The notes: a model not told the origin generated them from the letters alone. A DNA stretch of 64,000 bases from Robinsoniella peoriensis (GCF_000797495.1 NZ_JTGN01000007.1:285654-349653); one strand, 5' to 3'; positions 1 to 8,435 are shown, counted from the stretch's first letter. Program-made: numbers and translations.

Positions 1-698
1 ATATCAGTGACGAGTCAGCATTTCAGAAAATTATTGAAATCTATGAAAACAAGGCAAAGGATGAAAGAATATTTACCTTCGAAGTAACCATGCAAAATCA
101 TGGTGGCTATGATAAAGAGTTTCCGGGGTTTGAACCAACCATTACCCTATCACAATATGCCGATAAGAAGAAATCCGATAATGTGCGGGCGGCGGAACAG
201 TATCTGACATTAATTAAGGAATCGGATAAAGCTTTTCAAGAACTCACCGATTACTTTAAAAAAGAATCGGAACCTACCATAATCGTAATGTTTGGAGACC
301 ATCAGCCCGCTGATAATGTGGCAAAACCTATTCTGAAACTGAATCATATCAATCAGGATGCTTCTGTGGAAGAATACCAGAACGGTTATATCGTACCTAT
401 GGTTATGTGGGCAAATTATAAGCTGGAGAATCAGGATATCCCTATGATAAGTCCAAACTATCTCAGTGGATTACTCCTTTCCAATGCCGGGCTGCCTTTA
501 ACTGATTATCAATCTTATTTAGAAGATCTTCGAAAGACAATACCTGTTATAACTGCAAATGTATACATTGATAAAGATGGAAACTATCACCAGTATTCCG
601 AAGATTCTTTTAAAGAACAGCTAAACCAGTACTCTATTTTACAATATAATCATCTAAGTGATTATAAAAACCGTGTGAATGACTTTTTTGGCGGTTAA
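1..698 (+). CDS. LTA synthase-like sulfatase family protein, C-terminal part (5' truncated)
   Basis: The reading frame is open from the window edge (first full codon at base 3) to a TAA at 698, so only the last ~231 residues are present. The stretch VTMQNHGG followed by a metal-site-like MFGDHQP motif is typical of the extracellular alkaline-phosphatase/sulfatase fold of lipoteichoic acid synthase and phosphoglycerol transferase proteins, where His and Asp bind Mn2+. Such enzymes move glycerol phosphate from phosphatidylglycerol to a surface glycan or lipid. The N-terminal membrane segments and the catalytic Thr lie outside the window, so the exact substrate cannot be judged. The lysA-like gene follows after 90 bases. 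Confidence 0.75.
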   Translation, partial: ISDESAFQKIIEIYENKAKDERIFTFEVTMQNHGGYDKEFPGFEPTITLSQYADKKKSDNVRAAEQYLTLIKESDKAFQELTDYFKKESEPTIIVMFGDHQPADNVAKPILKLNHINQDASVEEYQNGYIVPMVMWANYKLENQDIPMISPNYLSGLLLSNAGLPLTDYQSYLEDLRKTIPVITANVYIDKDGNYHQYSEDSFKEQLNQYSILQYNHLSDYKNRVNDFFGG

Positions 699-788
699 GT
701 ATTGACAAATAAAAATGTGCATATTATAGTTGACCCGAAGACTACATCTGATGCGAAATCAGCAAATAAGCATAAGAGGAGAAGCATT

Positions 789-2063
789 ATGAAGAAAGAA
801 ACTTTTGTAACAAAAGAACAGCTGGAAGAAATAGTAAATAAATATCCTACACCATTTCATCTCTATGATGAAAAAGGAATACGGGAAAATGTAAAAGCTT
901 TGAAAGAAGCCTTTTCCTGGAATAAGGGTTATAAAGAATATTTTGCCATAAAAGCAACACCAAATCCATTTCTGATCAATATCTTACAGGAGTATGGCTG
1001 CGGCTGTGACTGTTCTTCCAAGACAGAGCTTATGTTGGCGAAAGCAATCGGCGCAACCGGCGATGATATTATGTTTTCTTCCAACGACACGCCAATGGAA
1101 GAATTTCAATATGCACATGAACTGAATGCTATTATTAATCTGGACGATATTACACATATCGAATTTCTGGAAAAAGCGATTGGAACGCTGCCTAAGAAAA
1201 TCAGCTGCCGCTATAATCCGGGCGGTTTATTCAAAATCAGCAATGATATTATGGATAATCCCGGAGATGCCAAATACGGCATGACAACAGAACAGATCAA
1301 AGAGGCTTTTAAAATATTAAAGAGCAAAGGGGTGGAGGAGTTTGGAATCCATGCATTCCTTGCAAGTAATACGGTAACAAACGATTATTATCCAATGCTT
1401 GCTAAAGTATTATTCGAAACAGCCGTAGAGATTCAAAAAGAAACCGGTGCCCATGTAACATTTATCAATCTATCCGGAGGAATCGGAATACCTTACCGCC
1501 CGGATCAGGAATCAAATGATATCCGTGCTATTGGAGAAGGTGTTCGAAAAGTATATGAAGAAGTGCTTATTCCTGCCAATATGGGTGATATTGCCATTTA
1601 TACGGAGCTTGGAAGGTTTATGATGGGACCTTACGGATGTCTGGTTACCAGGGCGATTCATGAAAAACATACCCATAAAGAATATATCGGGGTAGATGCA
1701 TGCGCTGTCAATCTGATGCGTCCGGCAATGTACGGCGCTTATCATCATATTACCGTCATGGGCAAAGAAAACAAGATTTGTGACCACAAGTATGACATAA
1801 CAGGATCTCTGTGTGAAAATAATGATAAGTTCGCAATTGACAGAATGCTGCCTGAAATTGAAAAAGGTGACCTTCTGGTAATTCACGATACTGGAGCACA
1901 TGGTTTTTCCATGGGATATAACTATAATGGTAAACTGAAATCTGCTGAGATACTCTTAAAAGAAGATGGAAGCACCGCTTTAATCCGCCGCGCGGAAACT
2001 CCACAAGATTACTTTGCTACATTTGATTGTTTTGATCTGTATAACAAGTTAGTAGAAGAGTAG
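789..2063 (+). CDS. lysA: Diaminopimelate decarboxylase (PLP-dependent, fold III)
   Basis: A 424-residue protein of the LysA/ornithine decarboxylase family, which decarboxylates meso-diaminopimelate to lysine. Seen: YFAIKATPNP with the probable PLP lysine at K55; a CENND stretch from C342, matching the Cys-Glu-x-x-Asp active-site motif supplied across the dimer; and GAHGFSMGYNYNG near the C-terminus, which corresponds to the conserved Tyr/Asn PLP-phosphate region. The frame extends upstream to a TTG, but ATG 789 is chosen because AAGAGGAGAA sits just before it. Length is normal for LysA. Specificity for DAP rather than another diamino acid is inferred from the family. Confidence 0.82.
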   Translation: MKKETFVTKEQLEEIVNKYPTPFHLYDEKGIRENVKALKEAFSWNKGYKEYFAIKATPNPFLINILQEYGCGCDCSSKTELMLAKAIGATGDDIMFSSNDTPMEEFQYAHELNAIINLDDITHIEFLEKAIGTLPKKISCRYNPGGLFKISNDIMDNPGDAKYGMTTEQIKEAFKILKSKGVEEFGIHAFLASNTVTNDYYPMLAKVLFETAVEIQKETGAHVTFINLSGGIGIPYRPDQESNDIRAIGEGVRKVYEEVLIPANMGDIAIYTELGRFMMGPYGCLVTRAIHEKHTHKEYIGVDACAVNLMRPAMYGAYHHITVMGKENKICDHKYDITGSLCENNDKFAIDRMLPEIEKGDLLVIHDTGAHGFSMGYNYNGKLKSAEILLKEDGSTALIRRAETPQDYFATFDCFDLYNKLVEE

Positions 2064-2096
2064 TATTTGGCCACAGCTGCCTGATCTCATTGCATT

Positions 2097-2155
2097 CTGC
2101 CTCATAAAGGATTGGTGTGTTTTTAATACATCCGATCCCTTATGGGGCAGTTTCC
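2097..2155 (+). terminator. Probable terminator after lysA
   Basis: A hairpin pairs TGCCTCATAA-GGAT with ATCC-TTATGGGGCA. The T-run behind it is weak (GTTTCC), so termination efficiency is uncertain. Confidence 0.45.
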
Positions 2156-2214
2156 ATTCAGAAAAGTTCTTATTGTCGATAAATTAGGAAAAATAAAAAA
2201 AATTCAAAAAATGC

Positions 2215-2243
2215 TTGCATAATTTGGTATCTTATGTTAGAAT
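2215..2243 (+). promoter_or_regulatory. SigA promoter for tRNA-Leu
   Basis: TTGCAT, a 17-bp spacer and TAGAAT. The -10 ends 31 bp before the tRNA acceptor stem, as expected for a short 5' leader. Confidence 0.7.
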
Positions 2244-2274
2244 TATTTTCGTTGAGAGGAACACATCAACTTAA

Positions 2275-2357
2275 GCCGGCGTGTCGGAATGGCAGACGAG
2301 GCAGACTCAAAATCTGTTGTGGGCAACCACGTATGGGTTCAAGTCCCATTGCCGGCA
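2275..2357 (+). tRNA. tRNA-Leu (anticodon CAA)
   Basis: An 83-nt class II tRNA. The acceptor stem GCCGGCG pairs with TGCCGGC, followed by discriminator A2357. The anticodon stem is GCAGA/TCTGT with loop CTCAAAA, so the anticodon is CAA and reads UUG. A long variable arm (TGGGCAACCACG region) and a GGTTCAAGTCC T-loop support leucine identity. CCA is not encoded. Confidence 0.95.
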
Positions 2358-2375
2358 GTAATATCAGTACTTTTG

Positions 2376-2405
2376 AAAAGCACCTGTATATGGTGTCTTT
2401 TTTTT
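2376..2405 (+). terminator. Terminator after tRNA-Leu
   Basis: An AAAAGCACC/GGTGTCTTTT hairpin followed by eight T residues. Confidence 0.7.
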
Positions 2406-2460
2406 GCTTGAAATCATGATCCTGTACATAGTATATTAGAGCAGATAATTATAGCTTAAA

Positions 2461-2955
2461 TTTGGGTTTTGCTGAGGAAGGGGACGCTTTGTAGATGTAG
2501 GTAGTGTACGGAAAGATGGGAGTGGGAAACTTGTATGGACTCCGTCAGCTGGCCGCAGAACTGGTATTTTCTAACCTTTCCGAGATTCATGTTACCGCCA
2601 CAAAGCTGAATTTCTCAGCATGGTCGGACCCCCTGGGCTGTGGCAGGCGGTTCTTTATTGGATGTAGCGTAGTATATTTCGGCTATTTAAGCGTAAAAGG
2701 AGATGTAAGTTTGCTACTTTTTCTGGAATGAAGAAACAAATCACTGTGATAAGTTCAGATTGTAAGCGGGCAGTGAGCTGCGAAATGCATCAGGATTTCG
2801 GAGCGAATGCCCGCGTGCCGCCAAAAAGCGCTCTGGGAAGGTTAGAAAATACCAGTTCTGCGGTAAGCTTTCCAAATCAATGTCCTGGCTCGCTCCCTTC
2901 TCTTTCCGTACACTACCTATCATCTACAAAGCGTCATTACTCAGCTAAACACAAA
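2461..2955. repeat. Large palindromic intergenic element, copy 1 (~495 bp)
   Basis: Fills most of the gap between tRNA-Leu and the fliB-like gene. The ends are inverted repeats of about 50 bp. They include GACGCTTTGTAGATG at 2483-2497 and its exact complement at 2921-2935, then GTAGTGTACGGAAAGA on both arms. An inner pair, CCGCAGAACTGG... at 2553-2581 and its near-complement at 2835-2863, extends the fold. The central loop carries a GC-rich core (GCGGGCAGTGAG...GAATGCCCGC) that is almost identical in copy 3 and partly present, inverted, in copy 2. Short ORFs inside look non-coding because differences between copies change the amino acids. No transposase is visible. Confidence 0.85.
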
Positions 2956-3004
2956 TTCAAGAAATTGTCCGCTGTATTACCAGAGGTTACAGAAAGGAAA
3001 AAAT

Positions 3005-4174
3005 ATGCAATATACAATTCCACACTATTTCAAAAAATTTCAATGCACTGCATCTGCATGTCCGGACACCTGTTGTGCCGGCTGGGAAATTGTCATCGAT
3101 GAAAAAACGGTAAAGAAATATAAAAAGACAAAAGGTTCCTTCGGTAACCGCCTGCACAATTCCATAGATTGGCAGAACACGGTTTTTAAGCAGTGTCAGC
3201 ACCGTTGTGAATTTTTAAATGAAGATAACTTGTGTGATATTTATAAAGAAGCAGGACCTGCAATGTTATGCAAAACTTGCCGTACTTATCCCAGACATAT
3301 TGAAGAATATGAAGGCTTACGAGAAATATCGCTGTCCCTTTCCTGTCCGCCTTCAGCTGAATTGATACTTGGCTGTAAAGAGCCGGTACGGTTTCTAACA
3401 AAAGAAAAAGAAAATATTTCTGAGGAATATGAGGATTTTGATTTTTTACTGTTTACCAAGTTAATGGATGCAAGAGATGCCATAGTTCATATCCTGCAGA
3501 GCCGTAATCTGGACTGTACTATCCGAATGGCTATGGTACTGGCTTTTAGCCACGACTTGCAGACCCGTATAGAACATGACCAGCTTTTCTCTATGGATGA
3601 ACTGATCACCCGATATCAGAGTGAAAAAGCTATATGCTTTTTCCAAAAAAAACAGAAAGAATATGAAAACCGGGCAGAAAAACGCTGTTTCGAAATGAAA
3701 AAAATGTTTCACATATTTGATCAATTAGAAATATTAAGGAAAGACTGGCCGGAATTTGTAAGCAGCAGTCTGAGCAGTCTCTTTGATGATGGTGCCTCTG
3801 CCTATCAAAAAAACCGCAGCAAATTCCAGGAAAACGCCGGATATAAAAGCAATACACACAATACCTGGGAGAACTGGTGCGAACAATTAATGGTTTATTT
3901 TATATTCACCTATTTCTGCGGTGCAGTATATGACCGTGAAGCCTATTCCAAAATGAAATTAGCGGTAGTAAGTACCTTGTTGATTCAGGAGTTGGCTCAG
4001 GCTCTGTGGCAAAAACAGGACGAAAAGCTAAGCTTTAAGGATTTTACGCGAACGGCGCAGAGATTCTCACGGGAAATAGAACATTCTGATTTAAATCTCA
4101 ACCGGTTGGAAGATATTTTCTCTGTAGAAGAGACTTATGATCTGGAAAATTTGTTGCTTTGTATTTTTAATTAA
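3005..4174 (+). CDS. FliB-type flagellin lysine-N-methylase family protein
   Basis: A 389-residue protein. Its N-terminus, CTASACPDTCCAGWEI, followed by CEFL...CDIY and MLCKTCRTYPR, is the cysteine-rich signature of the FliB/YkgJ-related family. The best-known member methylates surface lysines of Salmonella flagellin, and the cysteines are thought to bind a metal or Fe-S centre. The C-terminal two thirds look helical without membrane segments. AGAAAGGA precedes ATG 3005. No flagellar gene occurs in the window, so the real target is unknown. The gene stands alone between a palindromic element and the ABC-exporter leader. Confidence 0.65.
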   Translation: MQYTIPHYFKKFQCTASACPDTCCAGWEIVIDEKTVKKYKKTKGSFGNRLHNSIDWQNTVFKQCQHRCEFLNEDNLCDIYKEAGPAMLCKTCRTYPRHIEEYEGLREISLSLSCPPSAELILGCKEPVRFLTKEKENISEEYEDFDFLLFTKLMDARDAIVHILQSRNLDCTIRMAMVLAFSHDLQTRIEHDQLFSMDELITRYQSEKAICFFQKKQKEYENRAEKRCFEMKKMFHIFDQLEILRKDWPEFVSSSLSSLFDDGASAYQKNRSKFQENAGYKSNTHNTWENWCEQLMVYFIFTYFCGAVYDREAYSKMKLAVVSTLLIQELAQALWQKQDEKLSFKDFTRTAQRFSREIEHSDLNLNRLEDIFSVEETYDLENLLLCIFN

Positions 4175-4193
4175 AAATATTTCAAAAATATAC

Positions 4194-4222
4194 TTGACTT
4201 TAAAAATATGGTAAGTTATACT
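4194..4222 (+). promoter_or_regulatory. SigA promoter of the ABC exporter leader
   Basis: TTGACT, a 17-bp spacer and TATACT, starting only 20 bp after the fliB-like stop. Predicted transcript start is near 4229, giving a leader of more than 300 nt before the first exporter gene. Confidence 0.8.
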
Positions 4223-4265
4223 AATTAAACAATTTGCTTAAAAAATAAAAAAATTAATGAAAGGA

Positions 4266-4364
4266 GGCAGGCAAAATGAGAAACTTTAGATTTATTAAAA
4301 CGTTATTAAATGAACGTATAGCTATCAATAACAAGTTGAATAATCAGCGGACATTTTGCCTGCC
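4266..4364 (+). promoter_or_regulatory. Long-range inverted repeat covering the leader-ORF start
   Basis: GGCAGGCAAAATG at 4266-4278 includes the start codon and overlaps the Shine-Dalgarno. It is perfectly complementary to CATTTTGCCTGCC at 4352-4364 near the end of the same small ORF, and G-T pairs could extend the stem. Pairing would hide the leader's own translation start. This suggests an RNA switch linked to leader translation. Confidence 0.6.
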
Positions 4365-4374
4365 TTTTCAATGA
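4276..4374 (+). CDS. Putative 32-residue leader peptide of the ABC exporter operon
   Basis: A small ORF with a strong AAAGGAGG ribosome-binding site eight bases before its ATG, ending in TGA at 4374. The peptide is basic and Asn-rich (starts MRNFRFIKTLL) and has no recognisable domain. It lies between a near-consensus promoter and a strong intrinsic terminator, ahead of two ABC half-transporter genes. That is the same layout as the bmrB leader before bmrCD in Bacillus subtilis, where ribosome stalling controls read-through. A role as a cis-acting leader is inferred from position; the sequence is not obviously BmrB. Confidence 0.6.
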   Translation: MRNFRFIKTLLNERIAINNKLNNQRTFCLPFQ

Positions 4375-4452
4375 ATATCGTTTTCTTAATGGAGCAGTAT
4401 GCCTGTTGAGATGTCATTGCGTAAGCACGATAGGAATAGAATAAGGACAGTT

Positions 4453-4487
4453 AAAAAGCGCCTCTGGTCATTCAGAGGCGCTTTTTT
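4453..4487 (+). terminator. Attenuator-type terminator upstream of the ABC exporter
   Basis: AAAAAGCGCCTCTG and CAGAGGCGCTTTTTT form a 14-bp stem with a 6-nt loop and a T-run. It lies after the leader ORF and 74 bp before the first exporter start, with no obvious second promoter between them, so the operon seems to depend on read-through. Confidence 0.85.
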
Positions 4488-4560
4488 GCTGTGTCGGAAA
4501 CGGCACAAAATACAGTAACTATTTACATAACAACGAAAAGTATGGAGGGGAAACAGAATT

Positions 4561-6390
4561 ATGGAAAGGAATAAAACAGGAAAAGTGCGCCTGATCGCCC
4601 GATTCCTGAAAGGAAATCTGCACCTGTTTGTATTTGCATTGGCATTTTCAATGCTGAATACCGTTTTTAACTCATTAACACCTCAAATTGTCCGAATCTC
4701 TGTCGACTCGGTTATCGGTGGCGCAGACTGGCAGCTGCCGGGGTGGCTGATAGAGTTTCTGCATCTAAAACAGCTGCAGAGCTCTGGAGGAAAGGCTTTA
4801 CTTGCTGCGGCTGCGGCCGTTATGGTAACTGCAGTGATGTCCGGTATTTGCAGTTACTTCAGCAAAATGGGCATTGCCAAAGGATCGGAGTCTTTTGTAA
4901 AAAGTATCCGGGACCAATTATATGCCCATATACAAAAGCTGCCATTCTCCTGGCATGTGAAGCATCAGACAGGCGAAATTATTCAGCGATGCACCTCTGA
5001 CGTGGACGTTGTACGAAACTTTGTCTGTAACCAGATGGTAGAAGTGTTTCGTACCAGTTTTTTAATTATTTTATCTATGGGGATTATGTTTTCTATGAAT
5101 GTGAAAATATCTCTGGTGGCTCTTTGCTTTATCCCTGTTATAATGGGATATTCCGGATTTTTCTATTCCAAGATCGCCAAAAGATTCCTAAAAGCTGATG
5201 AAGCGGAAGGAGAGTTATCCAGTGTTGTTCAGGAAAATCTCACCGGTGTTCGGGTAGTAAGGGCATTTGGCCGAGAAAAATTTGAAATTGACCGGTTTGA
5301 TCAAAAGAATGAGGCATTTTCCAGCCTGTGGATCCGCCTGGGCCGCCTGATGAGTGCTTACTGGGGAATCGGAGACTTGATCACAGGACTTCAAATTCTT
5401 ACTGTAATCTGCGTTGGAGTTGTAGTGGCTGTAAACGGTCAGATAACACTTGGAGAATTCCTGGCATTTGTTTCTTATAATGCTACCATGGTCTGGCCGG
5501 TAAGGGGACTTGGACGAATTCTATCCGAAATGAGTAAAGCCGGTGTATCCATAGAGCGAGTAGCTTATATACTGGATGCCAAAGAGGAGCAGGACAGCCC
5601 AAGCGTAGAAAACGGGCCTATGGACAGAGACATTCATTTTGAACAGATTAACTTTTCCTACGGTACAGGTTATCCTATTTTAAAAAATGTTGATTTTACT
5701 ATACCGGCAGGCACTACCTTTGCCATTCTGGGCGGAACCGGAAGCGGCAAATCTACTCTGATGCATCTGTTGAACAGGCTTTATGACCTGCCGGAAGAAT
5801 CCGGCAAGATTACCATTGGGGGCAAGGACATTGCCAAGATGAGCCGGGAGTACCTGCGCAAAAATATCGGTATGGTTTTGCAGGAACCATTTTTATTCTC
5901 CAGGGCAATTCATGAGAATATCGCAATTGCCAACGAAGATGTCTGTCATGAGTCCATCCGGGAAGCAGCGCGGATTGCATGTGTAGATGAAGCAATCCAG
6001 CATTTTCACAAAGGATATGACACCATTGTAGGCGAGCGCGGTGTTACGTTGTCCGGAGGACAGAAACAAAGGGTTGCAATTGCTCGTATGCTGATGCAGA
6101 ACGCACCAATCATGGTATTTGATGACTCTCTTTCAGCCGTCGATGCCGAGACAGATGCCAAAATCCGGGAGGCATTACAGGACCAGATGGGAAAAGCTAC
6201 CGTTATCTTAATATCACATCGTATAACAACACTGATGCAGGCAGACTGCATTCTGGTACTGGATGACGGCAGTGTGGCACAAATGGGAACTCATGAGGAA
6301 TTGATTGCACAAGAAGGTATTTACAAAAACATTTATGATATACAGATGAACAATGATGATCGTCTGTTACTGGAAGGAGGGGCAATATGA
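4561..6390 (+). CDS. ABC multidrug exporter half-transporter, BmrC/YheI-like (degenerate catalytic site)
   Basis: A 609-residue type IV ABC exporter half: six membrane helices in the first ~320 residues, then a nucleotide-binding domain with Walker A GGTGSGKST at 391-399, signature LSGGQ at 497-501, Walker B MVFDD and switch histidine H553. The catalytic glutamate after Walker B is an aspartate (D522), the usual sign of the degenerate ATP site in heterodimeric exporters such as BmrCD and TM287/288. The stop overlaps the start of the next half-transporter by ATGA, so the two are translationally coupled. Likely substrates are hydrophobic drugs or ribosome-targeting antibiotics, the latter suggested by the leader. 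Confidence 0.85.
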   Translation: MERNKTGKVRLIARFLKGNLHLFVFALAFSMLNTVFNSLTPQIVRISVDSVIGGADWQLPGWLIEFLHLKQLQSSGGKALLAAAAAVMVTAVMSGICSYFSKMGIAKGSESFVKSIRDQLYAHIQKLPFSWHVKHQTGEIIQRCTSDVDVVRNFVCNQMVEVFRTSFLIILSMGIMFSMNVKISLVALCFIPVIMGYSGFFYSKIAKRFLKADEAEGELSSVVQENLTGVRVVRAFGREKFEIDRFDQKNEAFSSLWIRLGRLMSAYWGIGDLITGLQILTVICVGVVVAVNGQITLGEFLAFVSYNATMVWPVRGLGRILSEMSKAGVSIERVAYILDAKEEQDSPSVENGPMDRDIHFEQINFSYGTGYPILKNVDFTIPAGTTFAILGGTGSGKSTLMHLLNRLYDLPEESGKITIGGKDIAKMSREYLRKNIGMVLQEPFLFSRAIHENIAIANEDVCHESIREAARIACVDEAIQHFHKGYDTIVGERGVTLSGGQKQRVAIARMLMQNAPIMVFDDSLSAVDAETDAKIREALQDQMGKATVILISHRITTLMQADCILVLDDGSVAQMGTHEELIAQEGIYKNIYDIQMNNDDRLLLEGGAI

Positions 6391-8210
6391 GCTACGAAGA
6401 GCAGGAATTTACAAAATCATTTGATATAAAGATCTGGAAAAAGATCCTGCCGTTTCTAAAACCATATAAAAAGATTTTTATCATGATCATCGCACTGAAT
6501 GTATTCTGCTCACTGGTAGATATTGCACTGCCATTATTTCAGCGCTATGCCATTGATCATTTCATTGAAGAAAAAACCGTTGACGGTATTATAGGATTTG
6601 GTGTAGTTTACGCAATCGTAATCCTGCTTCAGACCCTGAGTGTTATATTCTTTACCAGAGGTAATATGAAAGTAGAAATGAAAGTGGGCAGAGACTTAAA
6701 AAAGGCTTGCTTCGTACATCTGCAGACATTATCTTTTTCTTATTACAACGTAACGCCGGTTGGATATATTCTGGCAAGAGTCATGAGTGATACTAACCGT
6801 ATCGCCGGACTGGTAGCCTGGAACCTGATTGATGTTCTATGGGCATCCACATATGTATTCGGAGTATTTATAGCCATGTTGATTCTGAACTGGCAGCTTG
6901 CCCTGCTGGTTATACTGATTGTTCCTGTAATTGCCCTGCTGACCGTATATTTTCAGAATAAGATTCTAAACTGGAACCGGAAGGTCCGTAAGATCAATTC
7001 CAAAATTACCGGGGCCTATAACGAAGGAATCATGGGTGCAAAAACATCGAAAACCCTGGTAATCGAAGATAAGAATTATGATGATTTTCAGGGGATTACA
7101 GAAGAAATGAAAACCTCCGGGGTGCGTGCAGCCAGATTAAGCGCTGTTTATATTCCCCTGGTCATGCTGTTCAGCTCTCTGGCAACCGCTATGGTACTGG
7201 CTAAAGGCGGTAATATGGTATTAAAAAACCTTTTGATGATCGGAACCCTGTCTGCATTTACATCCTATGCGGTAGGAATCTTCGAACCGATACAGCAGCT
7301 CGCCAGAAATATTGCAGATATTATCTCGGTACAGGCAAATATTGAACGGGTTACCGGTTTATTAGATCAGGAACCTCAGATCGTTGATTCGAAAGAAATC
7401 ACAGACAAATATGGGGATTCCTTCTATCCTAAAAAAGAAAACTGGGAAACACTTCATGGAGAAATTGAATTTAAAGATGTTTCCTTTCATTATCCGGATG
7501 GTAACGAAGAAGTACTAAGCCATTTTAACCTGAAGATTCCGGAAGGAACCACCGTTGCCATAGTGGGAGAGACCGGTGCCGGTAAAAGTACCCTGGTGAA
7601 TCTGGCGTGCCGCTTCTTTGAACCAACCGAAGGAAAAATACTGATAGACGGGAAAGATTACCGGGAACGCAGCCAGTTATGGCTGCACAGCAACATCGGA
7701 TATGTCCTGCAAAATCCCCACTTGTTCTCAGGTACCGTCATGGAAAATATCCGCTATGGCAATTTAGAAGCAACTGATGAGCAGGTAATTGCTGCCGCAA
7801 AGGCTGTATCGGCCGATCTTGTGGTGGATAAGCTGGAAAATGGATATCAAAGCGATGTAGGAGAAGGCGGTGACCGCCTGTCCACTGGCGAAAAACAACT
7901 GATCTCTTTCGCCCGGGCAGTATTGGCGGATCCCAGAATCTTTGTATTGGACGAAGCAACTTCTTCCATTGATACCCAGACAGAACAATTGATTCAAAAT
8001 GCTACAATGCAGCTGCTTAACGGAAGAACTTCTTTTTTAATAGCCCACAGGCTGTCTACAATTCGCAAAGCGGATGTGATTCTGGTAGTAAAAGACGGTA
8101 AAATTATTGAACAGGGAAAACATTTGGAACTGCTAAAACAGAAGGGATATTATCATGACCTTTACAGTAAACAATTTCAGGAAGAATCTTCCCGAAAAGT
8201 ATTAGCGTAA
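6387..8210 (+). CDS. ABC multidrug exporter half-transporter, BmrD/YheH-like
   Basis: A 607-residue partner of the preceding gene. An N-terminal six-helix membrane domain is followed by Walker A GETGAGKS at 394-401, an altered signature LSTGEKQ at 498-504, Walker B with an intact catalytic glutamate (LDEA, E523) and switch histidine 554. The altered signature would face the degenerate Walker site of the first subunit, leaving one consensus and one degenerate ATP site in the dimer. This complementarity strongly supports a heterodimer. A terminator follows seven bases after the stop. Confidence 0.87.
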   Translation: MSYEEQEFTKSFDIKIWKKILPFLKPYKKIFIMIIALNVFCSLVDIALPLFQRYAIDHFIEEKTVDGIIGFGVVYAIVILLQTLSVIFFTRGNMKVEMKVGRDLKKACFVHLQTLSFSYYNVTPVGYILARVMSDTNRIAGLVAWNLIDVLWASTYVFGVFIAMLILNWQLALLVILIVPVIALLTVYFQNKILNWNRKVRKINSKITGAYNEGIMGAKTSKTLVIEDKNYDDFQGITEEMKTSGVRAARLSAVYIPLVMLFSSLATAMVLAKGGNMVLKNLLMIGTLSAFTSYAVGIFEPIQQLARNIADIISVQANIERVTGLLDQEPQIVDSKEITDKYGDSFYPKKENWETLHGEIEFKDVSFHYPDGNEEVLSHFNLKIPEGTTVAIVGETGAGKSTLVNLACRFFEPTEGKILIDGKDYRERSQLWLHSNIGYVLQNPHLFSGTVMENIRYGNLEATDEQVIAAAKAVSADLVVDKLENGYQSDVGEGGDRLSTGEKQLISFARAVLADPRIFVLDEATSSIDTQTEQLIQNATMQLLNGRTSFLIAHRLSTIRKADVILVVKDGKIIEQGKHLELLKQKGYYHDLYSKQFQEESSRKVLA

Positions 8211-8216
8211 AGATTT

Positions 8217-8245
8217 GGGGCTGAATAATTCAGCCTCATTTTTTA
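8217..8245 (+). terminator. Terminator of the ABC exporter operon
   Basis: GGGCTGAA-TAA-TTCAGCC with a following CATTTTTTAT. Confidence 0.8.
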
Positions 8246-8269
8246 TACATAAATTTACCAATATATCAA

Positions 8270-8287
8270 TAATAATTATCATTATTA
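8270..8287. promoter_or_regulatory. Candidate PerR/Fur-type operator
   Basis: TAATAATTATCATTATTA is an AT-rich inverted repeat resembling Fur-family boxes. It lies 9 bp upstream of the ahpC promoter -35. Peroxiredoxin genes are classical PerR targets, so PerR is the likelier regulator; the exact protein is inferred. Confidence 0.5.
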
Positions 8288-8296
8288 AAATATACA

Positions 8297-8325
8297 TTGA
8301 CTAAGATACAAACTTGTGATAGAAT
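8297..8325 (+). promoter_or_regulatory. SigA promoter of ahpC
   Basis: TTGACT, a 17-bp spacer and TAGAAT. The untranslated leader before ahpC is about 100 nt. Confidence 0.75.
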
Positions 8326-8435
8326 GCAATTAAGTTAGCAATAACTAACTATAACAATTAATAAGATCAGCAATTTTTGGAATACTACAAGCTGACAATA
8401 ATTTTAAATATGAAAATCTAAGGAGGAAACAAATT

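Noticed and set aside
2234..2419. 61-codon plus-strand ORF
   Set aside because: It runs through tRNA-Leu and its terminator.
2461..2955. Insertion sequence or CRISPR interpretation of the repeats
   Set aside because: No transposase frame, no regular spacer pattern and no cas genes; the copies are long imperfect palindromes.
2728..3102. ORF with the peptide MHQDFGANARVPPKSA, also readable at 59028-59231 and in copy 2 on the minus strand
   Set aside because: The frame lies inside the palindromic element. Differences between copies change amino acids (Leu/Pro, Thr/Ala, Phe/Leu), there is no ribosome-binding site, and the sequence is better explained by conserved DNA or RNA structure.
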